64,000 nucleotides of DNA, taken from Aerococcus viridans. GTDB lineage: Bacteria > Bacillota > Bacilli > Lactobacillales > Aerococcaceae. Positions 30,653 through 39,083 of this stretch are shown piece by piece. The stretch is from contig NZ_CP014164.1 of NCBI RefSeq assembly GCF_001543285.1, positions 1,860,001-1,924,000 on the forward strand, given 5' to 3'. Under the pieces are notes generated by a model. That model saw nothing but the letters and a program-made list of their open reading frames with translations, was not told where the DNA came from and did not search any database. Position 1 is the first letter of the stretch. Every line of letters starts with the position of its first letter. The position numbers and the translations under genes were made by a program.

Positions 30653-30682
30653 GAAAAGGCTATAATCTATTCAATTATAGCC
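30653..30682 (-). terminator. metY terminator
   Basis: GGCTATAAT / ATTATAGCC perfect 9-base stem, then TTTTC on the minus strand. Confidence 0.75.
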
Positions 30683-30732
30683 TGCATAACATATAAAATT
30701 GTTCCTACATCAATCTATCTATTACTAGGTCG

Positions 30733-32010
30733 TTAAATCGCAGCTAATGCTTTATCTAAGTCAGCTATGATATCAACCACATTTTCAATTCCGATAGATA
30801 AACGGATTGTTTCAGGTTTAATACCACCTTCAGCTAGTTCTTCTTCAGTTAGCTGACTATGGGTCATTGAAGCTGGGTGAACCACTAATGATTTAGCATC
30901 TCCAACATTCGCTAATAGAGAGAATAATTCTAGATTTTCAATGAATTTAACCCCACCTTCATAGCCACCTTTAACGCCAAAGGTAAAGATTGAACCTGCC
31001 CCTTTAGGTAAGTATTTTTCTTTTAAGCTATAATATGGGCTACTTTCTAGTCCCGCATAATCAACCCATTCTACTTTATCGTGTTGCGCTAAGAATGTAG
31101 CGACCTTTTCTGCATTTTCAACATGACGATCCATACGTACATGTAATGATTCTAAGCCTTGAACTAATAACCAAGCATTGAAAGGTGAAATTGAAGCCCC
31201 AGTATCTCGTAATAGCGTCGCACGAATTTTTGTAGTATATGCTGCAGGGCCAAAGGCATCTGCGAAAATAAGATCATTATAAGTTGGATCAGCTTGACTT
31301 AAGCCTGGGAACTTATCATTTTGTTGCCAGTCAAACTGTCCACTTTCTACAATTACCCCACCGATTGAGGTACCGTGACCGCCAATAAATTTAGTTGCTG
31401 AATGGACAACGACATCTGCACCATATTCAATAGGACGTGCTAGATAAGGTGTTGCAAAAGTATTATCAACGATTAATGGTATACCATGTTTATGTGCTAC
31501 TTCGGCTAAGCCACTAATATCTTCAATATTTCCAGCTGGATTGCCGATTGTTTCTACAAATACAGCCTTGGTATTGTCTTGAATAGCTTTGTCCACATTC
31601 GCTAAATCACTCGTATCTACTATCGTCACATCGATACCGAAGTCCTTGAATGTATGTTCAAATAAGTTGTGACTTCCCCCATATAGGTTAGCTGTCGCTA
31701 CAATATGGTCTCCTGCTTTAGCTAAAACTTGAATAGCATAAGTAATAGCGGCCATACCCGAAGCGACAGCCAAACCAGCTGAACCACCTTCTAAAGCAGC
31801 CACTCTACCTTCAAAGACACCCTGAGTAGGATTCGTGATTCGCGTATAAATATTGCCACCTTCTGCTAAGGCAAAACGATTAGCGCCTTGCGCTACATCA
31901 TCAAAAACATAAGCTGTTGTTTGGTGTAGAGGGACAGCGCGTGACCCTGTTTCATCAATCGTTTGGGCAGCATGAATGGCTTGTGTCTCAATTTTATAGT
32001 CTTTTGTCAT
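30733..32010 (-). CDS. metY: O-acetylhomoserine sulfhydrylase MetY
   Basis: PLP enzyme of the Cys/Met-metabolism family making homocysteine from O-acetylhomoserine and sulfide, at the full 425 aa of MetY. Landmarks are YTRITNPTQGVFEGRVAALE, VASGMAAITYAIQ, ETIGNPAGNIED, VDNTFATPYLARPIEYGAD, the PLP lysine in VHSATKFIGGHGTSIGG, then VHPASMTHSQLTEEELAEGG. The long insertion with DPTYNDLIFADAFG distinguishes MetY from MetB/MetC. It lies alone behind a methionine T-box. Confidence 0.95.
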   Translation of the reverse strand: MTKDYKIETQAIHAAQTIDETGSRAVPLHQTTAYVFDDVAQGANRFALAEGGNIYTRITNPTQGVFEGRVAALEGGSAGLAVASGMAAITYAIQVLAKAGDHIVATANLYGGSHNLFEHTFKDFGIDVTIVDTSDLANVDKAIQDNTKAVFVETIGNPAGNIEDISGLAEVAHKHGIPLIVDNTFATPYLARPIEYGADVVVHSATKFIGGHGTSIGGVIVESGQFDWQQNDKFPGLSQADPTYNDLIFADAFGPAAYTTKIRATLLRDTGASISPFNAWLLVQGLESLHVRMDRHVENAEKVATFLAQHDKVEWVDYAGLESSPYYSLKEKYLPKGAGSIFTFGVKGGYEGGVKFIENLELFSLLANVGDAKSLVVHPASMTHSQLTEEELAEGGIKPETIRLSIGIENVVDIIADLDKALAAI

Positions 32011-32044
32011 AATAAATTCCTCCCGATTTTGTCATTTTTTCATC

Positions 32045-32330
32045 AAAAAAGCTTCCATCCCTTGCTTATGCAAAGGATGAAAGCTACTTCATGGTACCAC
32101 CTTAATTTAGTATATTATCGCTAATATAAACTCACAGAGTACGTTAAAAAATCGTCGCACTCTTTCCCTGTAACGGAGGTTTCCGAATAATCCTCACCTA
32201 TTTTTGGCTTAAACTATTATGCTCCAAGACCATTTTCTTCTAATCTCCTTGACCTACTTCCACCACACATAGGCTCTCTCAGCAAGTGTCATAAAATACT
32301 TATCTCATCATCGCGTATTGCATATATCAA
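32045..32330 (-). ncRNA. methionine T-box riboswitch
   Basis: Minus-strand core AAGGTGGTACCATG (about 32091-32104) is followed by terminator AGCTTTCATCC / GGATGGAAGCT with TTTTTT (32045-32085). Upstream Stem I has AGAAGAAAAUGGUCUUGG, with AUG as likely Met specifier. It would sense uncharged tRNA-Met and control metY. Confidence 0.88.
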
Positions 32331-32339
32331 TTTAGATAT

Positions 32340-32368
32340 ATAATAATGTCATTTTGATGATAAGTCAA
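32340..32368 (-). promoter_or_regulatory. metY promoter
   Basis: TTGACT (32363-32368), 17-base spacer, TATTAT (32340-32345) on the minus strand. Confidence 0.75.
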
Positions 32369-32545
32369 CCTTTTATATTTAATTGTTTTTTCATCTTAAA
32401 GCTTTTGTTCAGCATCATTCACTATATTAATAAATATAAAGCGCATAACTTTTTAAATATTCGTTTTATACCATCATCAACAGAATTTTTGCTTATAGGT
32501 AGTCTCTTCGAAACTTATACTCACGCATTCAATTACGGCTGATAC

Positions 32546-32667
32546 TTAGTCTAGCTCTGTTATGATATTACTAACACCTTCGAGTCTAAAGGATAAACGG
32601 ATTGTTTCAGGTTTAATGCCACCTTCACCTGGTTCTTCTTCAGTTAGTTGGCTAAGTGTCACTGAAT
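32546..32667 (-). pseudogene. C-terminal remnant of a second metY-like gene
   Basis: The minus frame reads VTLSQLTEEEPGEGGIKPET then IRLSFRLEGVSNIITELD and stops. This parallels MetY residues MTHSQLTEEELAEGGIKPET then IRLSIGIENVVDIIADLD, with substitutions beyond sequencing noise. It is a diverged tail of a duplicated or ancestral metY/metB, joined abruptly to the SDR remnant on the other strand. Confidence 0.75.
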
Positions 32668-32882
32668 CCGGTAAAGAAATTGCCCCTCTAGAAACTAACG
32701 ACGAAGCATTCGTTAAAAATCTAACTGACAATCAATTACCAAAACCAGTAGCAGGCTTCTTCCTAGCGATTCAAGGAGACATCAAAAATGGTGTATTGGA
32801 TGTACAATCAGATGACTTTGAAAAGGTATTAGGCAAGCCTTTAACACCGCTTGTGGACGCCTTTAAAGAATTACTTCAATAA
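32668..32882 (+). pseudogene. C-terminal remnant of NmrA/QorB-like NAD(P)-dependent oxidoreductase
   Basis: Plus-strand tail EIAPLETNDEAFVKNLTDNQ, LPKPVAGFFLAIQGDIKNGV, LDVQSDDFEKVLGKPLTPLV then DAFKELLQ. This is the typical end of NmrA-type quinone reductases, which close with DIxxGxLxxxSxDLxxLLGRPTTPLxxxL. The N-terminal Rossmann part is gone. The open frame running in from 32562 is antisense to the metY remnant and not genuine. Confidence 0.65.
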
Positions 32883-32924
32883 TTTCATATCATTCAATAA
32901 GACAGCTTTTTATCCTAAAAATCT

Positions 32925-32974
32925 AAAGAGCCCCTACTAGTTAGCCTTAGCGGCGACTAGTAGGGGCTCTTTTT
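32925..32974. terminator. strong hairpin terminator
   Basis: AAAGAGCCCCTACTAGT pairs with ACTAGTAGGGGCTCTTT (perfect, loop about 15), T tail on plus and a U-rich tail on minus. It ends the oxidoreductase remnant. Confidence 0.85.
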
Positions 32975-33155
32975 GAATATGAATACCTTCAAATCGAAAA
33001 ATCGTTTCTGTTTACCTGAATTTTGGCATCAAGTCAAAGATCCAACCACAAATAGGGACAGCCTTTTATTAAGCACCCATCTATCATATATATTGTCTTG
33101 TGGTTAATCTACGTCATCATTTAATCAACTACTAAAAGCGTAGTTTTTCTTTTGA

Positions 33156-33470
33156 CTACCGTATTGCTTTATAGTCCACATCTGTATAGGAAAAATTAGT
33201 AATCAAATTGACTAATTGATCGTAAGTTTCAGGGCTTATTGCCTCCTTAAATCCATCATAATCGTTGACATGGACTTTTCCTATACAACACATACAAACT
33301 CTAGCAATATGTGCACCTGAACAAGGCTCATTGCGACAGATCACAGCAATATGATCATGTTCTTTAGGATCCCCTTTCTTACTTCTGTAGAAACGAAAAT
33401 ACGGCATAAAACCTAAGGCACTAATCCCACCTACAAATTCACTAAAACTCACGCATTCATCATTAAACAT
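33156..33470 (-). CDS. small cysteine-rich protein of unknown function, SAM-riboswitch controlled
   Basis: I do not recognise this 104 aa protein. It has six Cys (6, 45, 50, 59, 61, 62) and His38, His40 and His54. The central block EHDHIAVICRNEPCSGAHIA followed by RVCMCCIGKVHVND could bind a metal or form a thiol centre. There is no signal peptide or membrane segment. The ATG follows AGGAGT. Just upstream lie a complete promoter, SAM-I aptamer and terminator pointing at it, and no other gene intervenes. Regulation therefore predicts a role in methionine, cysteine or SAM metabolism, but the reaction is unknown. Confidence 0.75.
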   Translation of the reverse strand: MFNDECVSFSEFVGGISALGFMPYFRFYRSKKGDPKEHDHIAVICRNEPCSGAHIARVCMCCIGKVHVNDYDGFKEAISPETYDQLVNLITNFSYTDVDYKAIR

Positions 33471-33496
33471 TCAACACACTCCTAGTTATTTTATTC

Positions 33497-33642
33497 AATA
33501 AAAAAAGCACAACGCGACTCGTCGTGCCAATAACTTGGTTAGACTCATCTATCTCTTTCGAGTTGGAATTAGCACCTTGCCAAAGGTAGGTTGCTGAAGC
33601 TTCATAGGGCCAAATCCCTCCACTTGCTCTGAATAAGTTGTG
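33497..33642 (-). ncRNA. SAM-I (S-box) riboswitch
   Basis: Minus strand, in order: GAGCAAGTGGAGGGA, TTGGCCCTATGAAGCTTCAG, CAACC, AAGGTGCTAATTCC, AGATAGATGAG. These are the conserved SAM-I core segments, and P1 can close (ACTTATT with GATGAGT). The expression platform is terminator GCACGACG / CGCGTTGTGC plus TTTTTTT (33497-33527). High SAM should stop transcription of the small ORF at 33156-33470. Confidence 0.93.
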
Positions 33643-33660
33643 TTCTTTAATTGTATGCGT

Positions 33661-33689
33661 ATTTTACCAAATGTATGGATAGATTTCAA
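33661..33689 (-). promoter_or_regulatory. promoter of SAM-riboswitch transcript
   Basis: TTGAAA (33684-33689), 17-base spacer, TAAAAT (33661-33666) on the minus strand, about 20 bases before the aptamer. Confidence 0.78.
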
Positions 33690-33839
33690 ATCGTGATGAA
33701 ATTCGACATTTAAATTAAGATAAGCAAATTTTTATGCGACTTATTTAGACATTCAATTATGAAGTAAAAATGATGATACTGTTACGCGACGCTAGTTCGA
33801 CGTTTCAAAACTGTCATCATTCATTTGACATATGGCATA

Positions 33840-33945
33840 TCCTAGCTATCTTCCACATGATGAACTACAACGCCATTAAAATCGCGTGTTTCTAGGAACA
33901 CTCATGATTTGTTCCACTTATTTCAAAGCAAAACAGCGGTCTAAG
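33840..33945 (-). repeat. possible IS605-type right end / omega-RNA region
   Basis: Downstream of the TnpB tail the minus strand reads CTAGAAACACGCGATTTTAA then TGGCGTTGTAGTTCA. This resembles the 3' hairpin common at tnpB right ends (AGAA-CxCGCGACTTTAGxCGxGGTAGTTCA), where the guide RNA scaffold lies. The stem is degenerate (CACGC / GGCGTTG), so it is probably dead. Confidence 0.4.
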
Positions 33946-34212
33946 CTATTTAACTAAGGCCTGTTCCAGGCCAATATTTAATATATTTTTAGCTGCGTTG
34001 ATATCTCTATCGTGATGCATATTACACTTCGTACAAGTCCAATGACGTATATTTAACGCTTTTTTACCGCTATCATACCCGCAATTAGAACATTTTTGGG
34101 TTGTCTTGTACGGATTAATAGCCACAAATGTCTTATCGTACATTTCGCACTTTGCCTCTAGGATTGTTCTAAACATCCGCCAGGATTGGCCAGCGATTGA
34201 ACGGGCTATATG
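33946..34212 (-). pseudogene. TnpB (IS200/IS605-type) C-terminal remnant
   Basis: About 88 residues of TnpB: HIARSIAGQSWRMFRTILEA, KCEMYDKTFVAINPYKTTQK, CSNCGYDSGKKALNIRHWTC, TKCNMHHDRDINAAKNILNI. It keeps the four-Cys zinc finger (CSNCG and CTKCN) and the final RuvC Asp in HDRDINAAKN. The N-terminal two thirds, with the first RuvC Asp and Glu, are absent, and a stop lies just upstream. It cannot be an active nuclease. Confidence 0.88.
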
Positions 34213-34240
34213 AATTATTCAGGAATTGACTATTTGAATT

Positions 34241-34280
34241 AAAAAACCATTAGAAGCACTCTCTCCTGCTTCTAATGGTC
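34241..34280 (-). terminator. nitroreductase terminator
   Basis: ACCATTAGAAGCA / TGCTTCTAATGGT perfect 13-base stem with TTTTTTAATT on the minus strand. Confidence 0.85.
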
Positions 34281-34288
34281 TCAAATTT

Positions 34289-34948
34289 TTATGCTAGAAA
34301 GTTAATTTTAGAATTCACATCATAACGTGTTGATTCAGTTGGTTCTTCGCCTGGTTTACCAATTGAAATTGCCATGATAGGCACGAAACGCTCATTATCA
34401 AGGTTTAAAGTTGCAACTAAGTCTTTTGAATTATAGCCTGCCCATGCATTCGCTTCATATCCGTGTGCTCTAGCAACCAATAATAATTGCATTGCTAACA
34501 TTGAACTGTCTAAGGTAGCATCTTTAATTAAAAAGTCGCGATCAGCTTTCTCATACATTGGTAAAAATGAATTGAAGATGGCGTCTAATTTTTCTTTGGT
34601 AATTCTGCCCTCTTCATACACTTTGGTCCAAACTTCGCGATAAACTTTATGTGAGTGAGTATCGCCTAATATAAAGATTGTAACTGGTGCTGTTTCTAAT
34701 TGGGGATAGTTAAACGGCATCGTGACTGCTTTGACTTTGTTACGAGCTTCTTCATTATCAACGACGACAAAGTGCCATGATTGTAAGTTACATGCGGATG
34801 GGGTAATTGTCGCTTCATCTAACATTTCGACGATTTCATCACGACTGATATTTTGACTAGGGTCAAATCGACGGTATGAACGACGATTGAATACGATATC
34901 TTTATAGTCATTATTAACATAATCTTTTGCTAAAAATTTCTCTCTCAT
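34289..34948 (-). CDS. nitroreductase-family flavoprotein
   Basis: FMN-dependent NAD(P)H oxidoreductase, 219 aa. It has the FMN-phosphate motif NRRSYRRFDPSQNISRDEIV, the PSACNLQSWHFVVVDN substrate/FMN stretch, LDSSMLAMQLLLVARAHGYE, and the C-terminal FVPIMAISIGKPGEEPTEST. The physiological substrate is unknown; relatives reduce quinones and nitro compounds. Monocistronic, ATG behind AAGGAGAG. Confidence 0.88.
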   Translation of the reverse strand: MREKFLAKDYVNNDYKDIVFNRRSYRRFDPSQNISRDEIVEMLDEATITPSACNLQSWHFVVVDNEEARNKVKAVTMPFNYPQLETAPVTIFILGDTHSHKVYREVWTKVYEEGRITKEKLDAIFNSFLPMYEKADRDFLIKDATLDSSMLAMQLLLVARAHGYEANAWAGYNSKDLVATLNLDNERFVPIMAISIGKPGEEPTESTRYDVNSKINFLA

Positions 34949-35064
34949 GAAAACACTCTCCTTTTCTTATAAATTAATTTTATCGCAAAGCTGGTGGATT
35001 TACAATGAATTTGTGAAAAGTTTAACAATTTGTTAATATAAATATGAGACCAGATAGACACTTG

Positions 35065-35355
35065 TGATATGCTCCCCCTAAAGTAGACACTTAATAAAAT
35101 AAGGCTACTTTAGGGGGAGTTTATTTATGACCAGAAAAATATATTCTAATGTTTATTGAAGATGGCATAAGTTTTCCAACTCTGGTAGAAAAGTATGGGT
35201 TATCGACGCATAACACCATATTCTACCAATATGTGAATAAATATCGAGAGTATGGTTTAGCAGCCTTACAATCTAGAAAATATAATAATTCATACTCTGA
35301 AGAACTTAACCTAAAAGTGGTGGAGGCTTATCTTAATTATAACTTTTCAGCTTGA
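35065..35355 (+). mobile_element. truncated IS3-family element related to 21067-22752
   Basis: It starts with the same terminal sequence TGATATGCTCCCCCTAAAG as the complete IS, but in plus orientation. It then shows a 15-base internal inverted repeat (35072-35086 with 35105-35119) and an OrfA piece. The first ATG (35127) reads MTRKIYSNVY then stop. The next frame gives MFIEDGISFPTLVEKYGL and continues to SRKYNNSYSEELNLKVVEAY. It ends after LNYNFSA; OrfB and the far end are missing. Divergence from the intact copy shows it is a related element, not a fragment of the same insertion. Confidence 0.85.
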
Positions 35356-35450
35356 GGCGATAAAATGACCGTCATACCACCTTTTTTAGTATTAGATTTT
35401 TTGTGAAAACATATACATGATGTTTTTCTACTATGTAGGAATATGTCCAC

Positions 35451-35620
35451 TCATTTCTTTAGTTTATCTCTAAGTTCTTGCCATGAATATCGTTCTCCAT
35501 CAATTTCACGATGTAGCATAGCATGGCAATTGGAACAAACAGGAATCATCCAAATCATAGTTTTCCCTCCTAATGTGATTACAACATTTCTATCAACCCA
35601 GCTTAATCTTCAGTATCTTT
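35451..35620 (-). pseudogene. HNH endonuclease C-terminal remnant
   Basis: Minus frame: RLSWVDRNVVITLGGKTMIW, MIPVCSNCHAMLHREIDGER, YSWQELRDKLKK, stop. The CxxCH...LHRE pattern is the end of an HNH/McrA-type fold, with the metal-binding histidine upstream lost. An ATG at 35558 has a good GGAGGG site and could still give a 35 aa peptide. Confidence 0.55.
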
Positions 35621-35813
35621 TCCGTCAATACAACTATGAGTAAATCGATATGTTCTCACATACTTCAAAACCACCTCTAGGGTTGTGTTGATTGAATTAT
35701 TGATCCTCGCACCCCCCTTTAATTAAATTTTCTACCTTGTCACCAACAATACACACTCCACGTGGGATGTGATTAAGCTATTGATTGATTGATTAAAGTG
35801 TGGTTTTAATATC

Positions 35814-35995
35814 CTATGTTATCGATTCAATAAAATAACTTTGTGAAAAGCTCACTCTACTGATTTCTTTTAATAGTTCATTAACGTAAACTTTATTCCT
35901 TACTATTTTAGCATTAACATCATCTTTAATAATTGTTTCTCTTTCGTTCTCCACAGTGATTTTATGACTATGAGGCCAAAGTGTTATGCGCTGAA
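35814..35995 (-). pseudogene. unrecognised ORF fragment
   Basis: About 60 codons without a start: RITLWPHSHKITVENERETI, IKDDVNAKIVRNKVYVNELL, KEISRVSFSQSYFIESIT, stop. It has protein-like composition, but I cannot assign it. The rest of 35360-36175 holds nothing further that I can support. Confidence 0.25.
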
Positions 35996-36175
35996 AAAAA
36001 AATTAAGATCATGATGAAACCAAGTAAGGAGGTTTATGTTGCGATCAAAATAAAAATTTTTAATGAACCTTTTTGCTTTTATTGAGCGTTTATATTTAGA
36101 TACAGCAGAGTGGCATTAAGTAACTCCACAATCCCCCTCGGAAGAAGAGCTTCAAGACGGCCTAGGATAAAATAA

Positions 36176-36210
36176 AAAAAAGTCAGTAGAACAAGCCCAC
36201 TGACTTTTGA
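36176..36210 (-). terminator. pdxS terminator
   Basis: AAAAGTCAGT / ACTGACTTTT stem with a long U-run on the minus strand. It lies directly after pdxS, leaving no room for pdxT. Confidence 0.85.
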
Positions 36211-36228
36211 AACCCTTGTTTTTAATGA

Positions 36229-37086
36229 TTAACGGTTAGACATGATAACTTTAATTTCGTCTTCATTAATACCTACTATCGCTTCGCCTAAATCAGTTGA
36301 AACTTCGACTAATTTGGCAGCATCTTTGTAATTGGCTACTGCTTCAACTATGGCTTTAGCACGTTTTTCTGGATTACCTGATTTGAAAATACCTGAACCA
36401 ACAAAAACGCCTTCAGCACCTAATTGCACCATTAAAGCCGCATCAGCAGGTGTTGCCACCCCGCCAGCTGAAAAGTTCAACACAGGTAATTTACCAGTAT
36501 CATGGACTTGCTTTAATAAATCATAAGAGACGCCTAATTCCTTAGCTTGATTAAAGAGCTCATCATCTTGTAACGAAGCCACATAGCGGATTTGTTCATG
36601 GATTTTTCTTAAGTGGGTAACCGCTTGACTGACATCCCCCGTTCCTGCTTCACCTTTAGTACGAATCATTTTAGCCCCTTCTTGAATACGGCGTAAAGCT
36701 TCACCTAAATCTCTAGCGCCACAAACAAAAGGTGCTTCAAATTGGTGTTTATCAATATGATAAACATGGTCAGCTACTGATAAGACTTCTGACTCATCAA
36801 TATAGTCAATTTGTAAACTTTCTAAGATTTGAGCTTCGACAAAGTGACCAATTCTTACTTTCGCCATAACTGGTATAGAAACCGCTTCTTGAATTTCTTT
36901 TATCATTTGAGGGTCACTCATTCGACTAACACCACCAGCAGCTCGAATGTCTGCAGGAACTCTTTCTAAAGCCATGATTGCTACGGCACCAGCCGCTTCA
37001 GCAATTTTAGCTTGTTCCACATTTACTACGTCCATGATTACGCCACCAGCTAGTTGTTTATGTACTTCTTCAATTGATCGTTTCAT
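36229..37086 (-). CDS. pdxS: pyridoxal 5'-phosphate synthase lyase subunit PdxS
   Basis: Assembles PLP from ribose 5-phosphate, glyceraldehyde 3-phosphate and ammonia (285 aa, TIM barrel forming dodecamers). Conserved parts are [69 protein letters not shown] with the catalytic Lys, [53 protein letters not shown] and [14 protein letters not shown]. Ammonia normally comes from the PdxT glutaminase, whose gene is not here: a terminator follows at once. Divergent from a MocR-type regulator. Confidence 0.95.
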   Translation of the reverse strand: MKRSIEEVHKQLAGGVIMDVVNVEQAKIAEAAGAVAIMALERVPADIRAAGGVSRMSDPQMIKEIQEAVSIPVMAKVRIGHFVEAQILESLQIDYIDESEVLSVADHVYHIDKHQFEAPFVCGARDLGEALRRIQEGAKMIRTKGEAGTGDVSQAVTHLRKIHEQIRYVASLQDDELFNQAKELGVSYDLLKQVHDTGKLPVLNFSAGGVATPADAALMVQLGAEGVFVGSGIFKSGNPEKRAKAIVEAVANYKDAAKLVEVSTDLGEAIVGINEDEIKVIMSNR

Positions 37087-37229
37087 TTTGATTGCTCCTT
37101 TATAAATATTGTCTTCACTTTAACAGTCTTTTGGATGTTTCTTAAGATGCAAAAATGGATATTTTTATGGGTCCAGATAGTTTTTTTATGTATAATGGAT
37201 AAAATGAATAATACGAGGGGAAAGAAATC

Positions 37230-38618
37230 ATGATTACGGTGAACTTTAACGAAGACCAACACCTCTACTTACAAATAGTTGATGAAGTCATCCGGCAAAT
37301 TGCCCAAGGACATTTAAAAAGTGGTGACCAATTACCCTCACGGCGGGCCTTGGCAGATCATTTAAAAGTCAGTCTTAATACGGTCATTAACGCTTATGAC
37401 CAACTGACTGATGAAGGTTATATAGTTTCGAGGGAAAGATCTGGTTATTTTGTGGATTTACTTGCAATTGATATGTTGCCCTCTGAGGAAATTGAGACAA
37501 AGCCACAAAAACATGAGCATGCTAAAATAAGTGAAGCCAGCCAATATACTTATGATTTTCACTTTGCCAACCGTGATATGACTACTTTAAAACCCAAACA
37601 ATTATTGCAGTATGCACCCGACGCTCTAGCAAAAAGCATGGTTAATTGTAATTTAAAAGAAGACTTGGGTGCGCTCCCTTTACGCTTGGCTATTGCTAAT
37701 TATTTACGTAAATACCGGGGAGTGATGACTTCAGCTGACAATATCATCATTACAGGCGGTCATACGGCTAGCTTACAGACGCTATTTGCCTTATTAGACG
37801 ATTCAATCTATGCCTTAGAAGATCCTGGCTATTATAAAAATTTAGATATCTTTACAAACTATCAACAAAAGACGATTCGAATTCCGATTGATAAATATGG
37901 TTTCTCAGTTAAAGATTTGGAGACTACATCAGCCAACATCGTGATTACTACGCCCAGCCATCAGTTTCCCACTGGCATTATCATGGGGATGCGTCGACGT
38001 CAGCGTTTATTAAAATGGGCCTATCAGGCAGAAAACCGTTATATTATTGAAAATGACTACTATAATGAGTTCCGCCTCAAGGGCCGTCCTGTTCCTGCTT
38101 TGACTAGTCTGGACGACCAAGAGCGCGTCATTTTATTAGGGGCCTTTCGTCAAAGTATGGGGTCAATTTTTAAGATGTCTTATTTAGTTTTACCCGATCA
38201 ATTAATGAAAAAATTCCATCAAGCTCATTTAAAAACCACTGGTATTTCCAGCTTTGAGCAATATTTAATGACTGATTTTCTCAATTCTAACCATTTTCCT
38301 AAATACATTAATAGCCTGCGGACTAATTATCGTCGTAAGGAAAAAGCGGTTCTAGCAGCGCTTCACCAAAGCCAACTCCCCCTAACCATTAAGGAAGCAG
38401 GGGCTGGACTTTTCTTTATTATTAACATTGAGGGTGAGATTCCACCGGCTGACGTGATTCAAGCTAGGCTAGCTGAAAATAAGATCCGCTTGCAACCGGT
38501 CAACCACTACGCTAAATTAAATAACCAGTTCGACCAAAGTTACATTTTAGGTTATGCTGGGCTAGCGCTTGATGAAATTGACCAAGCTATTCAAGCTTTA
38601 GTCACTATTTTTAAATAA
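37230..38618 (+). CDS. pdxR: MocR-family regulator PdxR
   Basis: GntR winged-helix (about residues 8-75: QIVDEVIRQIAQGHLKSGDQ, LPSRRALADHLKVSLNTVIN) fused to an aminotransferase-like domain (462 aa). It has the PLP-binding-like patterns IITGGHTASLQTLFALLDD, the Asp in IENDYYNEFR and a lysine near LLGAFRQSMGSIFKMSYLVL. PdxR proteins activate pdxS(T) when PLP is low and repress themselves when PLP binds. Divergence from pdxS with a 143-base shared region fits this. TATAAT (37191-37196) lacks a good -35, as expected for a regulated promoter. Confidence 0.9.
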   Translation: MITVNFNEDQHLYLQIVDEVIRQIAQGHLKSGDQLPSRRALADHLKVSLNTVINAYDQLTDEGYIVSRERSGYFVDLLAIDMLPSEEIETKPQKHEHAKISEASQYTYDFHFANRDMTTLKPKQLLQYAPDALAKSMVNCNLKEDLGALPLRLAIANYLRKYRGVMTSADNIIITGGHTASLQTLFALLDDSIYALEDPGYYKNLDIFTNYQQKTIRIPIDKYGFSVKDLETTSANIVITTPSHQFPTGIIMGMRRRQRLLKWAYQAENRYIIENDYYNEFRLKGRPVPALTSLDDQERVILLGAFRQSMGSIFKMSYLVLPDQLMKKFHQAHLKTTGISSFEQYLMTDFLNSNHFPKYINSLRTNYRRKEKAVLAALHQSQLPLTIKEAGAGLFFIINIEGEIPPADVIQARLAENKIRLQPVNHYAKLNNQFDQSYILGYAGLALDEIDQAIQALVTIFK

Positions 38619-38619
38619 A

Positions 38620-38668
38620 GCAAAAGACTCAGTAAGTCAGCGAAAAGCTTACATACTGAGTCTTCTAA
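38620..38668 (+). terminator. pdxR terminator
   Basis: AAGACTCAGTAAG / CTTACATACTGAGTCTT stem followed by TCTAATTT. Confidence 0.65.
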
Positions 38669-38669
38669 T

Positions 38670-38837
38670 TTAGGATAAAAGAAATTCAACTAGGTAAACA
38701 ACGATTACCGATACCGTCATAACTGCTAAAGTCACATAAGGAATATAAAACAAACATAAGCTTACATGTTCAAAACGATCAATGTAGGCTATGAATTCAA
38801 GCTTATATAAAAGCGCTAAAAGTAATGGTAAGTGCAC
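38670..38837 (-). pseudogene. membrane-protein fragment
   Basis: Minus frame of 55 codons: VHLPLLLALLYKLEFIAYID, RFEHVSLCLFYIPYVTLAVM, TVSVIVVYLVEFLLS, stop. It has two membrane helices and no recognisable family, probably the tail of a lost membrane protein. It is convergent with pdxR and shares its terminator. Confidence 0.3.
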
Positions 38838-38948
38838 CTGTACTCACGCGCTGACTACTTTCTTCATAAGTTTGATAATTTCCCTATCCAACCTAACAGC
38901 CTTACTCTAATTGACCAGTTCCCACAAACATACCCCTGTTTGCATAAT

Positions 38949-38992
38949 AAAAAGGAGTCACTTAATCTTAAAATTAAGTTTACTCCTTTTAA
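38949..38992. terminator. orphan hairpin
   Basis: AAAAGGAGT...TTAAT / ATTAA...TACTCCTTTT stem with U-runs on both sides. No intact gene ends here. Confidence 0.55.
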
Positions 38993-39083
38993 TATTAGTG
39001 GAAGTTTTTATGTTGAAATGGCAACAGTTTTTTTGACAAATTTTATAAGGTGCAGAACTTCTTTCCGTATGCTATTCCGATTG

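Noticed and set aside
32562..32667. Start of the 106-codon plus-strand ORF ending at 32882
   Set aside because: This part is antisense to a recognisable metY tail. Only the part after about 32668 resembles a real protein.
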